Shown here: in pieces, positions 35,966 through 47,374 of the stretch
How positions within the stretch are numbered: position 1 is the stretch's first letter
Layout: every line of letters begins with the position of its first letter
Origin: Blastomyces gilchristii SLH14081
Taxonomy: Eukaryota > Ascomycota > Eurotiomycetes > Onygenales > Ajellomycetaceae
Direction of reading: 5' to 3'
Length of the DNA: 64,000 nucleotides
Assembly (NCBI RefSeq): GCF_000003855.2
Contig: NW_003101679.1
Location: forward strand, 1,858,016-1,922,015
Notes under the pieces: model-generated
What the model was told of the DNA's origin: nothing
Seen by the model: only the letters and a program-made list of their open reading frames with translations
Database searches by the model: none
Made by a program: the position numbers and the translations under genes

Positions 35966-36500
35966 AAGACGACGACTACACAGCTGTCATTGAAAAGTTT
36001 GTGAACGCGGGATTCGCTCGAAGTGTTTCAAATCGCACCCCCTCCTCCTGACATTATAGAGGAGCATCCAGACCCACAACAGATGTTGAAGGGAATAAAC
36101 ACCAACTACAAATGCTTGGATCAGTCTTGTGCAGTATTTGATTATCCACAATGGTGATCCAGTGGAAAAAGGCTTGCAGGTGTATCTATTTCCAAATTCA
36201 TTTGCACACCATGCTCTAGAAGAAAGACATTTCCTGCCCTTCAAACAACACATGATATACTGATATACAGTGATAACAGAGCAATTTGATGTCTACAACA
36301 ATTTACACTACCTGTTGGTGCAGGCACTGGCTGAAAGCTTTGTTAGGGCCGCGATTGATGAAGAGAGGGATGCTGGTTTTTCTGTGTGGGGCGAGACACT
36401 GAGGTGCTGCGTATCCCTGATGAGGATATGTAGAGGTTCGAGAATGATGATCTCGATCATTGTTCGGATAAGTAGGTAGTGGAATGGTACAGTACCAACT
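35966..36500 (+). pseudogene. Decayed gene remnant, family not recognised
   Basis: A plausible protein trace runs through shifting plus-strand frames: VIEKFVNAGFARS, then after a shift FQIAPPPPDIIEEHP and NYKCLDQSCAVFDYPQW, then GDPVEKGLQVYLFPNSFAHH and, past an in-frame TGA near 36260, VITEQFDVYNNLHYLLVQAL and AAIDEERDAGFSVWGETL, then VLRIPDEDM and RFENDDLDHCSDK. At least three frameshifts and several stops. Base composition is normal, so this is ordinary decay and not RIP-like damage. I do not recognise the family; 35670-35965 may hold its lost 5' end. Confidence 0.45.
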
Positions 36501-36731
36501 TTGGATCCATGAGGCCAATTTTGGCCCCATTGAACGGCGCATTTCAAAGCGCCTCGGCTCCGGCAAAGAGCTGCCAATGGATATTATGCGGGGAAATGTT
36601 GTTTCATGGTGATTTTCATTCGGCTATAACTACATTTTTATTCTTGCCAGAAAATATTTCAGCAAAGCGATTCATATCAATTGCAAGACGTATACGGAGT
36701 AGTAAGGCTACCTAACACCCCCAGAGTCCGG

Positions 36732-37549
36732 TCATAACCACATACCCCATTGGCGTTCCCAGGTAACAGGTTGCAGTAACATCCGTAGCACACCGTAGCG
36801 TCCCAGAAGACCACCACAGATGGCAAGCTCCATATGAACTTGACAACTGGCTGAAGGAGGGTTTTGGAAACTTCTACCTTCGTGAAACTCTATCGCTCGG
36901 TCAATAACTGGGTTTAAGAGAATGGCAGAAAAGCGTTCTAGTTTTGGAAAATAGTGCTGCATTTGATCTTTCAAAGCCTTTAGAGCCTGAGCCAAAGCTG
37001 GCCTCTTTTCATTTCGCAACTCTTGGCTCTGATTCAAGTCGAGCTCTGGTCTCCCCGGCACAGCCAAGGGGATCATATTCATGAGATCACGAATATCGGT
37101 TGCTTCTATAGCACCACCTTAGTGCTCATACTAGGACAGAATCTTTTCACGCAGGATGGGCTAAAGAGTTTGACCCCTCGACCGCTGATACTGGACGTCT
37201 TCCATGTAGCGACCCGAATGCTGTACTGGGACGTTGCGGCCAGATTTGGGAGTCAAATACTTCGAGCTTCTCCAACTGGACGACGTACCTTCTGGTCGGT
37301 GCAGTTTGTATGCAGGAATGGTGTGCCCGAGTTGGTTCGGGAAGCATGTGAGGAGCTGAGTTGTAAGAACAGTCAGAGGTGGTCATAGGGTGGTTAACAG
37401 AATGACAAGTTCATTCCTTCAACTCGGGTCTGCAGTCACCAGACAGGTGGCAGCAACCCCATGATGGCATAGTCGATATTTAATGAATCAAGCTTCTGCG
37501 CCAGCGCAGAAACAACTGTTTTCAGGTCTTCGAGACTGAGCGGCGGCAT
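36732..37549 (-). pseudogene. Decayed nucleotidyltransferase-like gene
   Basis: Starts at the ATG 37547-37549 with MPPLSLEDLKTVVSALAQKL and DYAIMG, then a frameshift into VAATCLVTAD; this resembles the Gly-Gly-Ala loop (IMGGAA) at the start of minimal nucleotidyltransferase folds found in expanded families in Onygenales. Further traces in changing frames: TIPAYKLHRPEG, VVQLEKLEVFDSQIWPQRP, PILREKILS, EATDIRDLMNMIPLAVPGRP and PALAQALKALKDQMQHYFP. At least four frame changes; clearly non-functional. Family assignment is from memory of conserved motifs and should be tested. Confidence 0.5.
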
Positions 37550-37727
37550 TGTATTTCAGGTATCCCCAGACTTTGTCTGTAAGCACATTCCGAGGAGCTA
37601 ACCAAGATGCATTATCAATTACTAGGCCGAGTTAGGTAGTTATGGAGTTTGCTTCAATTGAACAGTATGTCCTGCTTTCCACCTCGCACGGGAGAAGGTG
37701 AAATCTCAAGGAAGTGAACCTCTATTT

Positions 37728-37751
37728 ATTATTATTATTATTATTATTCTA
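37728..37751. repeat. (ATT)n microsatellite
   Basis: About eight ATT/TTA units in the pacC upstream intergenic region. LINE and tRNA-headed elements here also end in this trinucleotide, but the sequence beside this array does not match their 3' ends. Confidence 0.75.
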
Positions 37752-38230
37752 CAGAGTATTTTTCCTGACGATGGGAAAGAGCGAAGGCCTCAGCGGACAT
37801 AATCCTCGCCCCTGTTGGCCGCGCTTACTGTGTAGAGCAAGCCTCGCTCCGTTGTCCGTGCATTTGCGATGCTGGCGTTTAGCCCAACCAAGCTGTTGGT
37901 CAACACCCAGTGGTAATGTGAGTCTGGGTGATGGAAATGACCGGAACCGCCGCATGGTTACTGGTAACTGTGGCATGGATGCGCCATGTGTTCGAGATTA
38001 TAATTAGTTCCACACAATGCTAATTAAGTTTTTGGCGGCTTTTCTGGTTAAGCTTTGCGATGCACCGTGCGGCGTAGTTGCGGTTGTGGGATTCGACCCG
38101 ATGTGACAATTAAAATTCTCCTGGGATATTGTCAGAGGGACGGTAGTAGTCGGAAAGAAGGGAGTGGTATTTTTAACAGCGGCTGCTTTGGGGGGCCGGG
38201 GGAAGGAGCCAAAATGTCAAATGCCAAAAT

Positions 38231-38342
38231 GCCAAGAAGCCAAGAGAGGCGGGGATTCTTGAGGACGAAGAATTGCCGCTGGGGCGTTGGCTTGGCTAGA
38301 CTTGGCTGTCGGGGTATCCTTGGCTCGCTTGGTTTTCTTGGC
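38231..38342. promoter_or_regulatory. Cluster of six PacC-type sites (GCCAAG) upstream of pacC
   Basis: GCCAAG on the plus strand at 38231-38236 and 38239-38244; on the minus strand (CTTGGC) at 38291-38296, 38301-38306, 38319-38324 and 38337-38342. Three more lie between the cluster and the ATG: 38792-38797 (+), 38847-38852 (-), 39608-39613 (-). GCCARG is the established PacC/Rim101 target. Nine sites in about 1.4 kb is far above the chance expectation (below one). It suggests autoregulation of pacC by ambient pH. Confidence 0.65.
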
Positions 38343-39617
38343 GTCCGCTTAACCCTGGGGCAGATGGCGTATTAATTTATGCTTCGTATTATTGATTTTA
38401 CCTTACACGCCCTTTCCTCGCTTCCCCACCTTTTTGGCTTGTTTTGCGATGTAATTTTTGATCAATCTGTGTCACTTGAATGGCTAGCACGTGTTATTTG
38501 CTGCGTAATTCCTAATTTGGAGGTTCGCGAGGGTAACAATAGGGCTGGTTATTCTGGAGTGATTCATGCAGCTCGCAACCTGGCGCTCAATACAGAACCG
38601 CAGGCGCATGTTAGGAGCCAAGCGATTCCGACCATCATCCTGCCTGGCATCCGAATAATAATACATGAAAATGCGACGTAACACAGTGTATGAGAGCCCA
38701 AGAAAAACAAGGTTTGTGTGGCTGTGGCACTTGTATTTTGGCGGGCTGTTGAACATCCCGTAATACGAACGTAATACACCCTTGTCTAGGTGCCAAGTCT
38801 TGCCCTGTCCAAGCCTTCCCTTAACCCCCCTCCTCTTCCCTCTCTTCTTGGCCGGGACGTCCCTGTCCGCCCACCATTTCTTGGTGTCTGCGGCTTTTTC
38901 TGTTTCACTCCCTTCTCATTTGATTTCCTTCCTCTTTCCTCTTATTCTTATTATTACCCTCCCATTCCCAAGGCCCAACTCCCCAATTCTTAGACTCTTT
39001 GTCCTCCCTTCCTTTTTGCTGTAGAACTGAATAACGGCTGCCTAAGTTTCGCTGAACAGGCCACCTTTTACTGCGACAGCATTATTAAGACAAGGTGACT
39101 GAGCTCTTTTGGGATCGAGCTTGTGATACTTGCTCCCTCTCGCAGCGTCGATATACCAAGCCGTCGATATTCAGTCGTATTTTCTTTCTTTGGTCATACA
39201 GAGTGACGGCGGAACTCCATTCTGAGTGGCACGAGAGGGGAAAATAGCTTCAACGAGGAGAAGAATAACTCTGTTGTCAATATCATTTCGCACGTGTAGG
39301 CTACTACCTCTGTTTTTAAACTTCGTCGAGCCCATTTATTACTTTGTTGCCCCCGCCTCGAGTCCGATTTTCTGTTGCAAAGCCTTTCTTTTTATTACTA
39401 TTTTACTCGCGCCCTTGCGCGACAAACATCAACCCACCACTTCTTCCTTTGTAACATCCCTCTGCTTCATCCCTCTTCTTCATCCGCCTTGTATTTGATA
39501 ATTTCTCTCAACGCCTTTTGCGTTTTGATATTTCAGTCCTGGGCATCAGTTCGCGTTTTGTTGTTCCCATTTTCCGCTCCCAAGACTTGCTTTGACAAGA
39601 AAAATTTCTTGGCAGTC
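38343..39617. promoter_or_regulatory. pacC promoter and probable long 5' leader
   Basis: About 1.3 kb of normal-GC, pyrimidine-rich sequence (CT-rich 38820-39010 and 39380-39500), typical of fungal promoters and leaders. Contains three further GCCAAG sites (see the cluster). A frame open from 39375 leads into pacC, but the ATG at 39618 fits the family better. Confidence 0.5.
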
Positions 39618-42202
39618 ATGTCCTCCCGTGAAAACCAAGACTCTTCCGCCCCGATGGCCCAACAACAACAGCAGCAGCAGCAGCAGCCACAACAACCACA
39701 GCCGTCCCCTCAACAGCAACCTCAACAACCACCACAGCGTCAGCAGCATCAGCAACAACAACAACCCCCGCAGCAGCAGCAGCAAGGTCCGCCTCAGCAA
39801 CAACAGCCGCCTCCAGGACAGGCTCAGCACTCGCCTGCCCAGGCCTCCCATCCCCCGCTAAACTCGCCCTCGGCGGTGCAGCAAGCTGCTGCCGCCGCAG
39901 CGGCGGCTTCCGTTGTTACCCCAGTATCACTTTCACAGAATTTGAGTAGTGGCCCAACGCAAGGTGCTGCTGAGAACTTAGTATGCCAATGGCATGGTTG
40001 CCAAGACAGGCTTCCCACAGCTGAAGCCCTCTATGTGAGTGCTGTCTCTTGGTGTCTCGGCACAGTAATCCACGTGATATCCAAGCAGGCCCCTTATATA
40101 CTTGCTTGGATTATTCTGGCGCCAGCCTGCGCTTATGGATTTTGATAACATGACATTTGCTTGCCTTAGGTGTTGTGTTGTGGGTAAGAGAACCCTTCTA
40201 CTATGCTAACGTATCGCATAAAACTTAGGAACACGTCTGTGAACGTCATGTTGGCCGCAAGAGTACCAATAACTTGAATCTAACCTGTGGATGGGCTAAT
40301 TGCCGGACGACTACCGTCAAACGCGACCATATTACCTCGCACATTCGAGTTCATGTTCCCCTGAAACCTCACAAGTGTGATTTCTGCGGCAAGGCTTTCA
40401 AGCGTCCACAGGATTTGAAAAAACATGTAAAGACCCACGCGGACGATTCTGTCCTAGTAAGATCCCCAGAACCCGGCCCTGGAGCAAGACCACCAAATGG
40501 AATGTTTGGTGTCGGTGTTGGCGCAGACGGAAAATGTAAGTTAGCTTCCTCCACCTTTTCACCGTATTTAAATTTGCAACCGTATCTTTTGCTTTATCGT
40601 GCTAATATGACTTTGGCGACAGCCCATTATTTCGAGGGGTCATTAGGACCTGTCCCCGGACAAGCGTATCCGCACGGAGCTGCACAATATTATCCAAATC
40701 CCCACCCACAACACCCTTCCAATCAGTCGTATGGAAACGTTTACTATGCTGTTGGCAGCGATGCGTCGCATCAGGCCTCCTATGAATCGAAGAAACGAGG
40801 ATACGATGCTTTGAATGAGTTCTTCGGTGACTTGAAACGCCGTCAGTTCGACCCCAGCTCCTACGCCGCGGTTGGGCAGCGGCTATTAAACTTGCATGGC
40901 CTGCCCCTTCCACTGGTTAACGGCGGTGCTGTTCCTGAGTACCAGCCGATGCCAGCCATGGTTAATGTCGGCGGCCATGGTGGCGGCTACCAGCCCGGCC
41001 CAATGCCAGCCCAGTCGTACCATTTGCCTCCAATGGGGAACCTTCGCACCAAGGCTGACTTGATGAACATTGACCAGTTCCTGGAACAGATGCAGTCGAC
41101 CGTTTACGAGAGTGATGATCACGTTGCCGCTGCTGGAGTCGCACAGCCAGGTGCCCATTACATCCACGGCGGGATGAGCTACCGGAATACCGGCTCACCC
41201 CCATCTGCCACACATATCCCATCTAGCCACGCGACGGCTGCAACATCTGCTCCTATGATGATATCCTCGACTGCCACCCGTTCCTCACATAGTAGCACAC
41301 CCGCTCTTACCCCTCCGTCCAGTGCCCAGTCCTATACTTCTGGCCGTTCTCCTATTTCCGTTTCCTCGACGCATCATACTGTTCCCCCTTCCCACCATCC
41401 TCAATCAAGCGCCGCGATGTATCCAACACTTCCAGCCACGACAGCCCAGGAAAACTCCACCACGGCTTATCCAAGTATTTCAAGTGCAGCGCCGCCGTCG
41501 ACTCTCAGCAGCGTATTTGAAAACGATGACCGTCGCCGATATACAGGTGGCATGCTCCAACGATCCCAACCGCACTGTGTATCTGAGTCTTCCCAAATGT
41601 ACCTCTCCCCATCTTCTAATACCGCACCTGCTAAATTTTCTACAAATGTCATCGACCCAGCACTTCAACCAACAACGAAAACTGGGACACCGTCAGATCA
41701 CGACTCTAGCTCCGAACGTGGTAGCCAAAAGCGCGAAAGCACGTCTAGCACGTCTCCGGACGCCGACGAAGCTTCCCGAACTGTAGCTGCCGCCGCTACG
41801 GTTGCAAACGCTACGACCGGCAGTGAAACGCAGGGCCACTCGGTAGAGCAGTGGGTAGCCAACGTGCGTCTCCTAGAGAAACTACGGCTGTATATATATG
41901 AACGACTTAGTCGTGGTGAGTATGAGGATGATCCTACTGGTTCTAGTAATGTCACTACGAATGAGATCGACAATATTAGGGACAGTCATGATGTTAGTGA
42001 GAGGATGGAAGGGATTGAGCTTGGAGGGAGGGCATCGTCTTCGCCATCTGCGTCTATCGACTCAGATAGGGATATGGGAAGACATAGGGCTGAACGGCGA
42101 CAGGAGCGGCAACGGCAAGGGAGCACAGAGCCCAGTAGGGAGAAGGCGGAAAATGGGGGGAATCTGTATCCGGTTCTGAAGGTGGACTTTGAGGAGTCTT
42201 GA
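39618..42202 (+). CDS. pacC: pH-responsive zinc-finger transcription factor PacC
   Basis: Three exons: 39618-40034, 40229-40535, 40623-42202, predicting 767 aa. Donors GTGAGT and GTAAGT; branch-like TGCTAAC and TGCTAAT. Residues ~14-90 are Gln/Pro-rich (CAG/CAA runs), followed by poly-Ala. Three C2H2 fingers: ZF1 from ~123 (CQWHGC, split by intron 1, then EHVCERHVG), ZF2 (CGWANC...HIRVH), ZF3 ([21 protein letters not shown]), nearly identical to PacC/Rim101. PacC is cleaved at alkaline pH through the Pal pathway and then acts in the nucleus. The C-terminus has the conserved [19 protein letters not shown] helix and ends near YPVLKVDFE. Intron 2 is 87 nt with no stops, so its retention would keep frame. 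The promoter carries many PacC sites. Confidence 0.93.
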
Positions 42203-43120
42203 TTTTCAAGAGTCTTAAATTAGTTGTTTTTCTTGTTTTCTTCCCAGATTTTCCTTCGTTGTTTTTCCTTACTTTATTCTTTTATAAATCGATTCCACCC
42301 TGTTCATTACGCTTCCTCTCTCTCTCACCCTTTCTTACATTATCCTTCTTTTCTATTATGATGTTCAACGATTCCTTCGAGCGGGCTGTCTGGGGCGAGT
42401 TTCATGTCTTTTCACGATTTTTCTTTTTTTTTTCCCCTTTTATTTTTTTTATTTTATTTTTTTTATTTTTCCTTCCCATCTTTATTTATCTAACTATAGT
42501 TACTTCTTTCTTATTTTCATCAAATGTATACTCACCGAGTCACTCCAATTGCTTTAAGTTTTTCTCGACCTTGAATCTTCTCCTCAGCATGCTCCTATTA
42601 ACTTTCTCTTTTTTCCTCTCCTCTCAATTCTGAACCACTACTCTTCACATTCACAGGCTCTTCACCTATTGATTTCGGTAGTTTGTTTTTCATCTCTTAA
42701 TCTATTTGTTTTTGTTTTTTTATATGTTTTTTTAAAGCGACCCACTTTGTGTTTGTTTTCGGTTCGGGAACTTTTACGATTCTCGGCTCTCCCTTTCCAG
42801 TTTTATATTATATACATGTAACCCTCTTTATAGTTCGACGGGGAAGGTTGATCTGTTAGAAGATCTTCGTTTTTAATAATGACGCGGAGATTAAGTCAGC
42901 GAAGTCTGCCAGGGCCTCTCCATTCAATAAGTTCGAAGTATACAAGTTACAATTTTGTTAGCTTTTTTTTTGTTTATTTTATTTTATTTTTGTTTTTGTG
43001 GGGGGGCTTTTTAAGGGGCTTTCTTGTTTGTTTGCGGAGCGAAGCGAAGCAATATGTTAGGTGCTCTCAAAACCTGATTAGAATAGAAGGTGCGATCTTG
43101 CAGGCCCATTCTGTGATATG
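42203..43120. other. pacC 3' flank, T-rich
   Basis: Strongly T-rich with long T runs (42420-42470, 42965-43000). No gene recognised; probable 3' UTR and spacer before the second transposon block. Confidence 0.5.
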
Positions 43121-43291
43121 ATTGGTTGAAAAAATGCACACACCCCATGTGACCACCTGTACGGAGTACTCCGTACTCCGTTAGAGGAAGCTGCAACTGT
43201 AACGTGACTCACCACTCAACGAACTCATCCACCCAACGAACTGCTATTTTTTCCATGAATCTCTGCAACTCTTCAACTTCAATCACCCACC

Positions 43292-43790
43292 ATGCCACCC
43301 AATGAAGCGATTATGGAGCAAGCAATCACTCAATTGAATCAACAATTGATTCCTAAATATGCTGCAGTTGCAAAGGAATTCAGAATCAATTATGTTATCT
43401 TAATACAGTGATTCAAAGATCAACAGATCTTCAGAACAGAGACAATATCAACTTACTATCAGAATCTCACAAATACTGAAGAACAATGTCTTCTATTTCA
43501 TATTAATCAGTTATTCAATCATAGCTTCTCTGTGACATCTCAAATACTGTGCAATTTTGTATTTGAGATTATCAAGATATAAGTAGAAATCAACTGAGTG
43601 TCTTACTTTTATAAGTGATATAAAACAAAGATTAAGAGCATCTATCTTTATACTCTGAATCAAAAGAGAAAATCTCTCTATATATTATAGAAAAATCAAC
43701 TTTTCTGAGTAAAATACTCTGTAACATGATCTCATATAATATCATATACATCTTATCAAATTTATTCATGAATATGTAGTAATATTTGTC
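43292..43790 (+). pseudogene. pogo/Fot-like DNA transposase, N-terminal part, mutated
   Basis: ATG at 43292 opens MPPNEAIMEQAITQLNQQLI, the typical start of fungal pogo-like transposases (psq-type helix-turn-helix), followed by a second DNA-binding region (NLTNTEEQCLLFHINQLF). Stops accumulate after ~40 codons. The first ~100 bp, and the leader from about 43150 with the palindrome TACGGAGTACTCCGTA that may belong to a terminal inverted repeat, are undamaged; damage rises to the right. The C-terminal half reappears at 59624-60466, so the transposon appears to be split by the G2/LINE C nest. Confidence 0.7.
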
Positions 43791-44035
43791 TTCACTTTAT
43801 ATCTCTATCTTCATCTTATTACTCACTTTTATTATCTCTATTAATCTCTATCATCTCTATCACTTCTATTACTTCTATTATCTCTATTACTTCTATTATC
43901 TCTATCATCTTTATTATCACTATCTCTATCACTTTATAGCTCTCTCTATTACTTTCACTTCATATCTCTACTCTATTCTTATCTTATTACTTTCTTATCA
44001 TCTCTATTATCTCTATTATCTCTACACTTCTTTCA
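43791..44035. repeat. Low-complexity (TCTATTA)-like pyrimidine repeat
   Basis: Irregular repeats of TCTATTA, TCTATCA and CTTCTATTA over ~240 bp. It occupies the place where the G2 3' LTR would be expected, and no LTR sequence is visible. Confidence 0.7.
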
Positions 44036-44113
44036 CCAAATTCAATTGAGTTCAGACAAAGCAGGAGAAATGCCTCTGTTCTAGTATATATAAAAACACT
44101 TGAACAGTCAAGA

Positions 44114-44700
44114 ACCCGCCGATAGATCCATCGAAAAGCCCTCGATCATACGAGCATTCTGACCCCATCGCCGACCGCATACCCTGTGTGGTGGTGGAGT
44201 TATCCAGCCAAATGTGAACCGGATGTTGTTCGAAACTCCTGTGTGGGATTATCCCCCGTTCTCCCCTACCACACCACAACCCCGGGCCAGAGTGCCATAC
44301 AAATTGTAAGGTGAAGTGACCTAGCCATATGCACCAATCTTCTCGATTTTGGAAGATCCCCGACCTGTAGTTGTGGAGATATCCGAGGAGCGACCTCCGC
44401 GAAAACCCTGTCCATCTTTGATGTTCCAAAACACCAACGCCAAGTCTCACCCTCGTACCGCCCTTCCCAATCTGGCCCATCCCCGGCAGAAAAATACAAA
44501 AAGATACCTCAGCGATAATATCAAGCACATAATCAACAGACTCTTCTGAAGTGCAACCTCCATGGTCTGTCGCCAGTGTATCTAGACTTCAACACCAAGT
44601 CTCACCCTTGTACTACCCCTCTCAATCTGGCCCATCCCCGGCAGAATGATACAAAAAGATACCTCAGCAACAGCATTCAATACATAATCAGTGAACAATG
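44114..44700 (+). repeat. LINE C 5' modules
   Basis: One long GC-rich unit (44114-44545, lacking the first ~40 bp seen in A and B) and a second partial, more damaged unit (about 44590-44695). Unit arrangement as in LINE A. Confidence 0.7.
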
Positions 44701-45748
44701 AGTCAACAGCACATCAACAACTATAAAATCAGTATATCTCAAGATCTGACTGAGCCTTTGATCCCTGTACAGTGAGATATATTAAATCTAGTTTTAATAT
44801 CTCAATATTCACTAGATTCTGCAAGGAATTGAGAACAGTAACACTAGATTTCTATTGAATTTGAGAATTAACTCTATATTAATATAATCATTGACAAAGT
44901 CTTCTATTTTGAGATATAAATAATCAGTTCCTCTACATCTCACTGATAATATTTATATTATTATATAGAAACAGACTTATATTCTCTATAATATCAAGAC
45001 TCTGAAGAGAGAAAGTCTTGATAAAGAGTATATAGTAGTACATATCTTAGCAGTTTCTATCTCATTCTTCTACAGCAGTTAATGCAAAAAAAAAAAGATC
45101 TTAGAAATAGTTTTTTACTTCTCTTGAAAAAGTAAGATGTTTTTCTCTGGGTTTTATACAATATTCTTTCAAAGAATTAAAAACAGAGTTATTTTCTGTC
45201 ATAATTTCATATTCTTTTAAGTAAGAATTACTTTTTCAGTGACTGAAGAGCTTTTATTAATACTTAATTCTTTTTTACACTCTTTATTAACTGATTTGAG
45301 TTGTACACTTGTTGTGTGAGAAGAATTGAATGATTTAGAATAAAATTGAATATTTTTAATCAATTTCTCTGCAAAAAATTGATTTATTTTTTGTCATTTT
45401 TTCTCTCAAAAACTGTCATATTATCTGATTTATTATCAATTGATATCATACTTTTTTCTCACTGTATCTCAAGAAAGAGATTGTAAAGATTTCATTGATT
45501 TATCTTAAAAATCAATTTTAGTTTATTAGATTCTCTTTAAAAATCTAATCTAGTTACTGAACTAGTGTGAAAAAAAATCAGATATTTTATACATAAAAGT
45601 CTTTATTCTTCTTTTGAAACAGTCTGACTACTTCTCAATTGAAAACAGACTTAGAAATCTCTTAATTGAACAGTCTGACTACTTTTCAAGAGTCATAATA
45701 TCTATCTCAATTGAAACAGTCTAATCAACTTTTCATTGAGTGAGAACA

Positions 45749-47347
45749 ATGAGTTTAAAAATACACTCAGTTGATGTGAAAAAAGATGCTTTCTCAAATG
45801 CTATTTCTGAGATTGAAATTCTGAAGAGAAGAAAAAAAGAAGAAATAGAGAAATAACAAGTTCTTGAAATACAAAAACTTGAAAAAGCAAGTAAGATTCT
45901 TGAAAAGCAGTGTCTAAGTGAGATGAATGAAGAAGTTCTGTTAATTCTTCATGCTCAGACTAGACAACTACAGGAGATGATCAAGTTCAAACTTGGAATT
46001 TCAAACACAGTTTAAAAAACATTGAAAATTCCTAGTACAATCACTGACTCTTCATTTTACTCTTCTTCTTTTTCTACTTCTTCTTCTTCTTTAAATCAGA
46101 AGAAAACATATGCTCAAGCAGCTGAATCTGCTGTCTCTAAATCTGCTATCTCAAAACCTGCTCAAAATTCTGAGAAAACTGAGAAGAATGCTGCTCATAC
46201 TTCTATTCATAGAAAAGTGAAGAAAAAAATACAAAAAGAGGAAAACTTTCAAATCTTCAGAAATAGAAGACTTATTCTCAAAGTCTCAAATCAGAATATC
46301 TTGCAAAGAAACAAGCTAAACTCAAATCTTATTTTCAGAATCAGAAATGAAATTAATCAGCAGTTCTTTTCTTAGTTAATAACTGATATTGAAGTTCAAA
46401 AATCAGTTATAGCTTCAATTGAGTCATTCTTCTGTGAAAACTTCATCATTCTGACTACAATGTCTGAATTCAGTGCAGAATTCCTTATTCAGAATGAGAA
46501 TCTCTGAAAATCAGCAGTATAATCTTTATTAAACACAATAATTCTATCTGAGAGAGATGAAAAGTGAGACAAATTCATTCTTTATAATATTTCAGTTGAA
46601 ATTTTTGACTGTGAAGAAGAAATACTACTTTTTAAAAATGAATTAGAAGAATACAACTCTATTCAACTGAGAAAAGAGTCTGTATAACTAAATTCAATTA
46701 AGTTCAGACAAAGCAGAAGAAATGTCTCTGTTCTAGTATATACAAAGACATATGAACAGTCAAAGATCTCTGAAGTAAGAGTAACAGATTTGAAAATGAG
46801 AGTTCATGAATACAAAGACTCAAGAATAAATCTCAAAGCTCAAACACAGTGTTCAAACTGTCAAAGATATGAATACTTTATAATCTCTTATTTTAGAGAC
46901 TCAAAAAATGCATTCTATGTCAGAGATCACAAAACTAGTGAGCATAAATATGAAATATGCTTAGAAAGAGATGAAATATATTAATATATTCTGCTTAAAT
47001 GCTCTAATTGCAAAGAAAAATATGTATCTAGCTTAAAAGAATGTATATTTACTTCAAGAACTCAAAAGAACTGAAGAAAAGATAAAGCTCAAAGTAAATC
47101 TACAACTGAAGAGAATAGTCAAGTCAGTAAACTCACATCTATAAGCTTAAAAAGAAGAAACTCTTAACTATCTAAATCTTCAAACTTCAATTCTTCAGCT
47201 AAATATAAACAGAATTTGAACTCTTAAACTTTTATTAAGATTAGAGAATTGAGAAATGACTCTGATAATAAACTAGATATAATACAAGCAGTTGAGATTT
47301 CTACTTTTCAGAATAGTTATAATCTACTATCTGATAATAGTGATTAG
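45749..47347 (+). pseudogene. LINE C ORF1, mutated
   Basis: ATG 45749-45751 to TAG 45 bp upstream-equivalent position 47345-47347, 533 codons long, colinear with LINE A ORF1. Contains the Ser-rich tract, NQKKTYAQAAESA and the knuckles CSNCQRYEY and AFYVRDHKTSEHKYEIC, where Cys and His residues are now Tyr. Many stops. Confidence 0.75.
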
Positions 47348-47374
47348 ATTCTACTCTACTCTCTTTTAGTATAA

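Noticed and set aside
37728..37751. (ATT)n array as the 3' tail of another LINE or tRNA-headed element
   Set aside because: The adjacent sequence has neither the conserved 3' segment nor the stem-loop.
39546..39851. 101-codon Leu-rich frame antisense to the pacC glutamine tract
   Set aside because: Direct mirror of the CAG/CAA runs (CTG/TTG on the other strand); low complexity.
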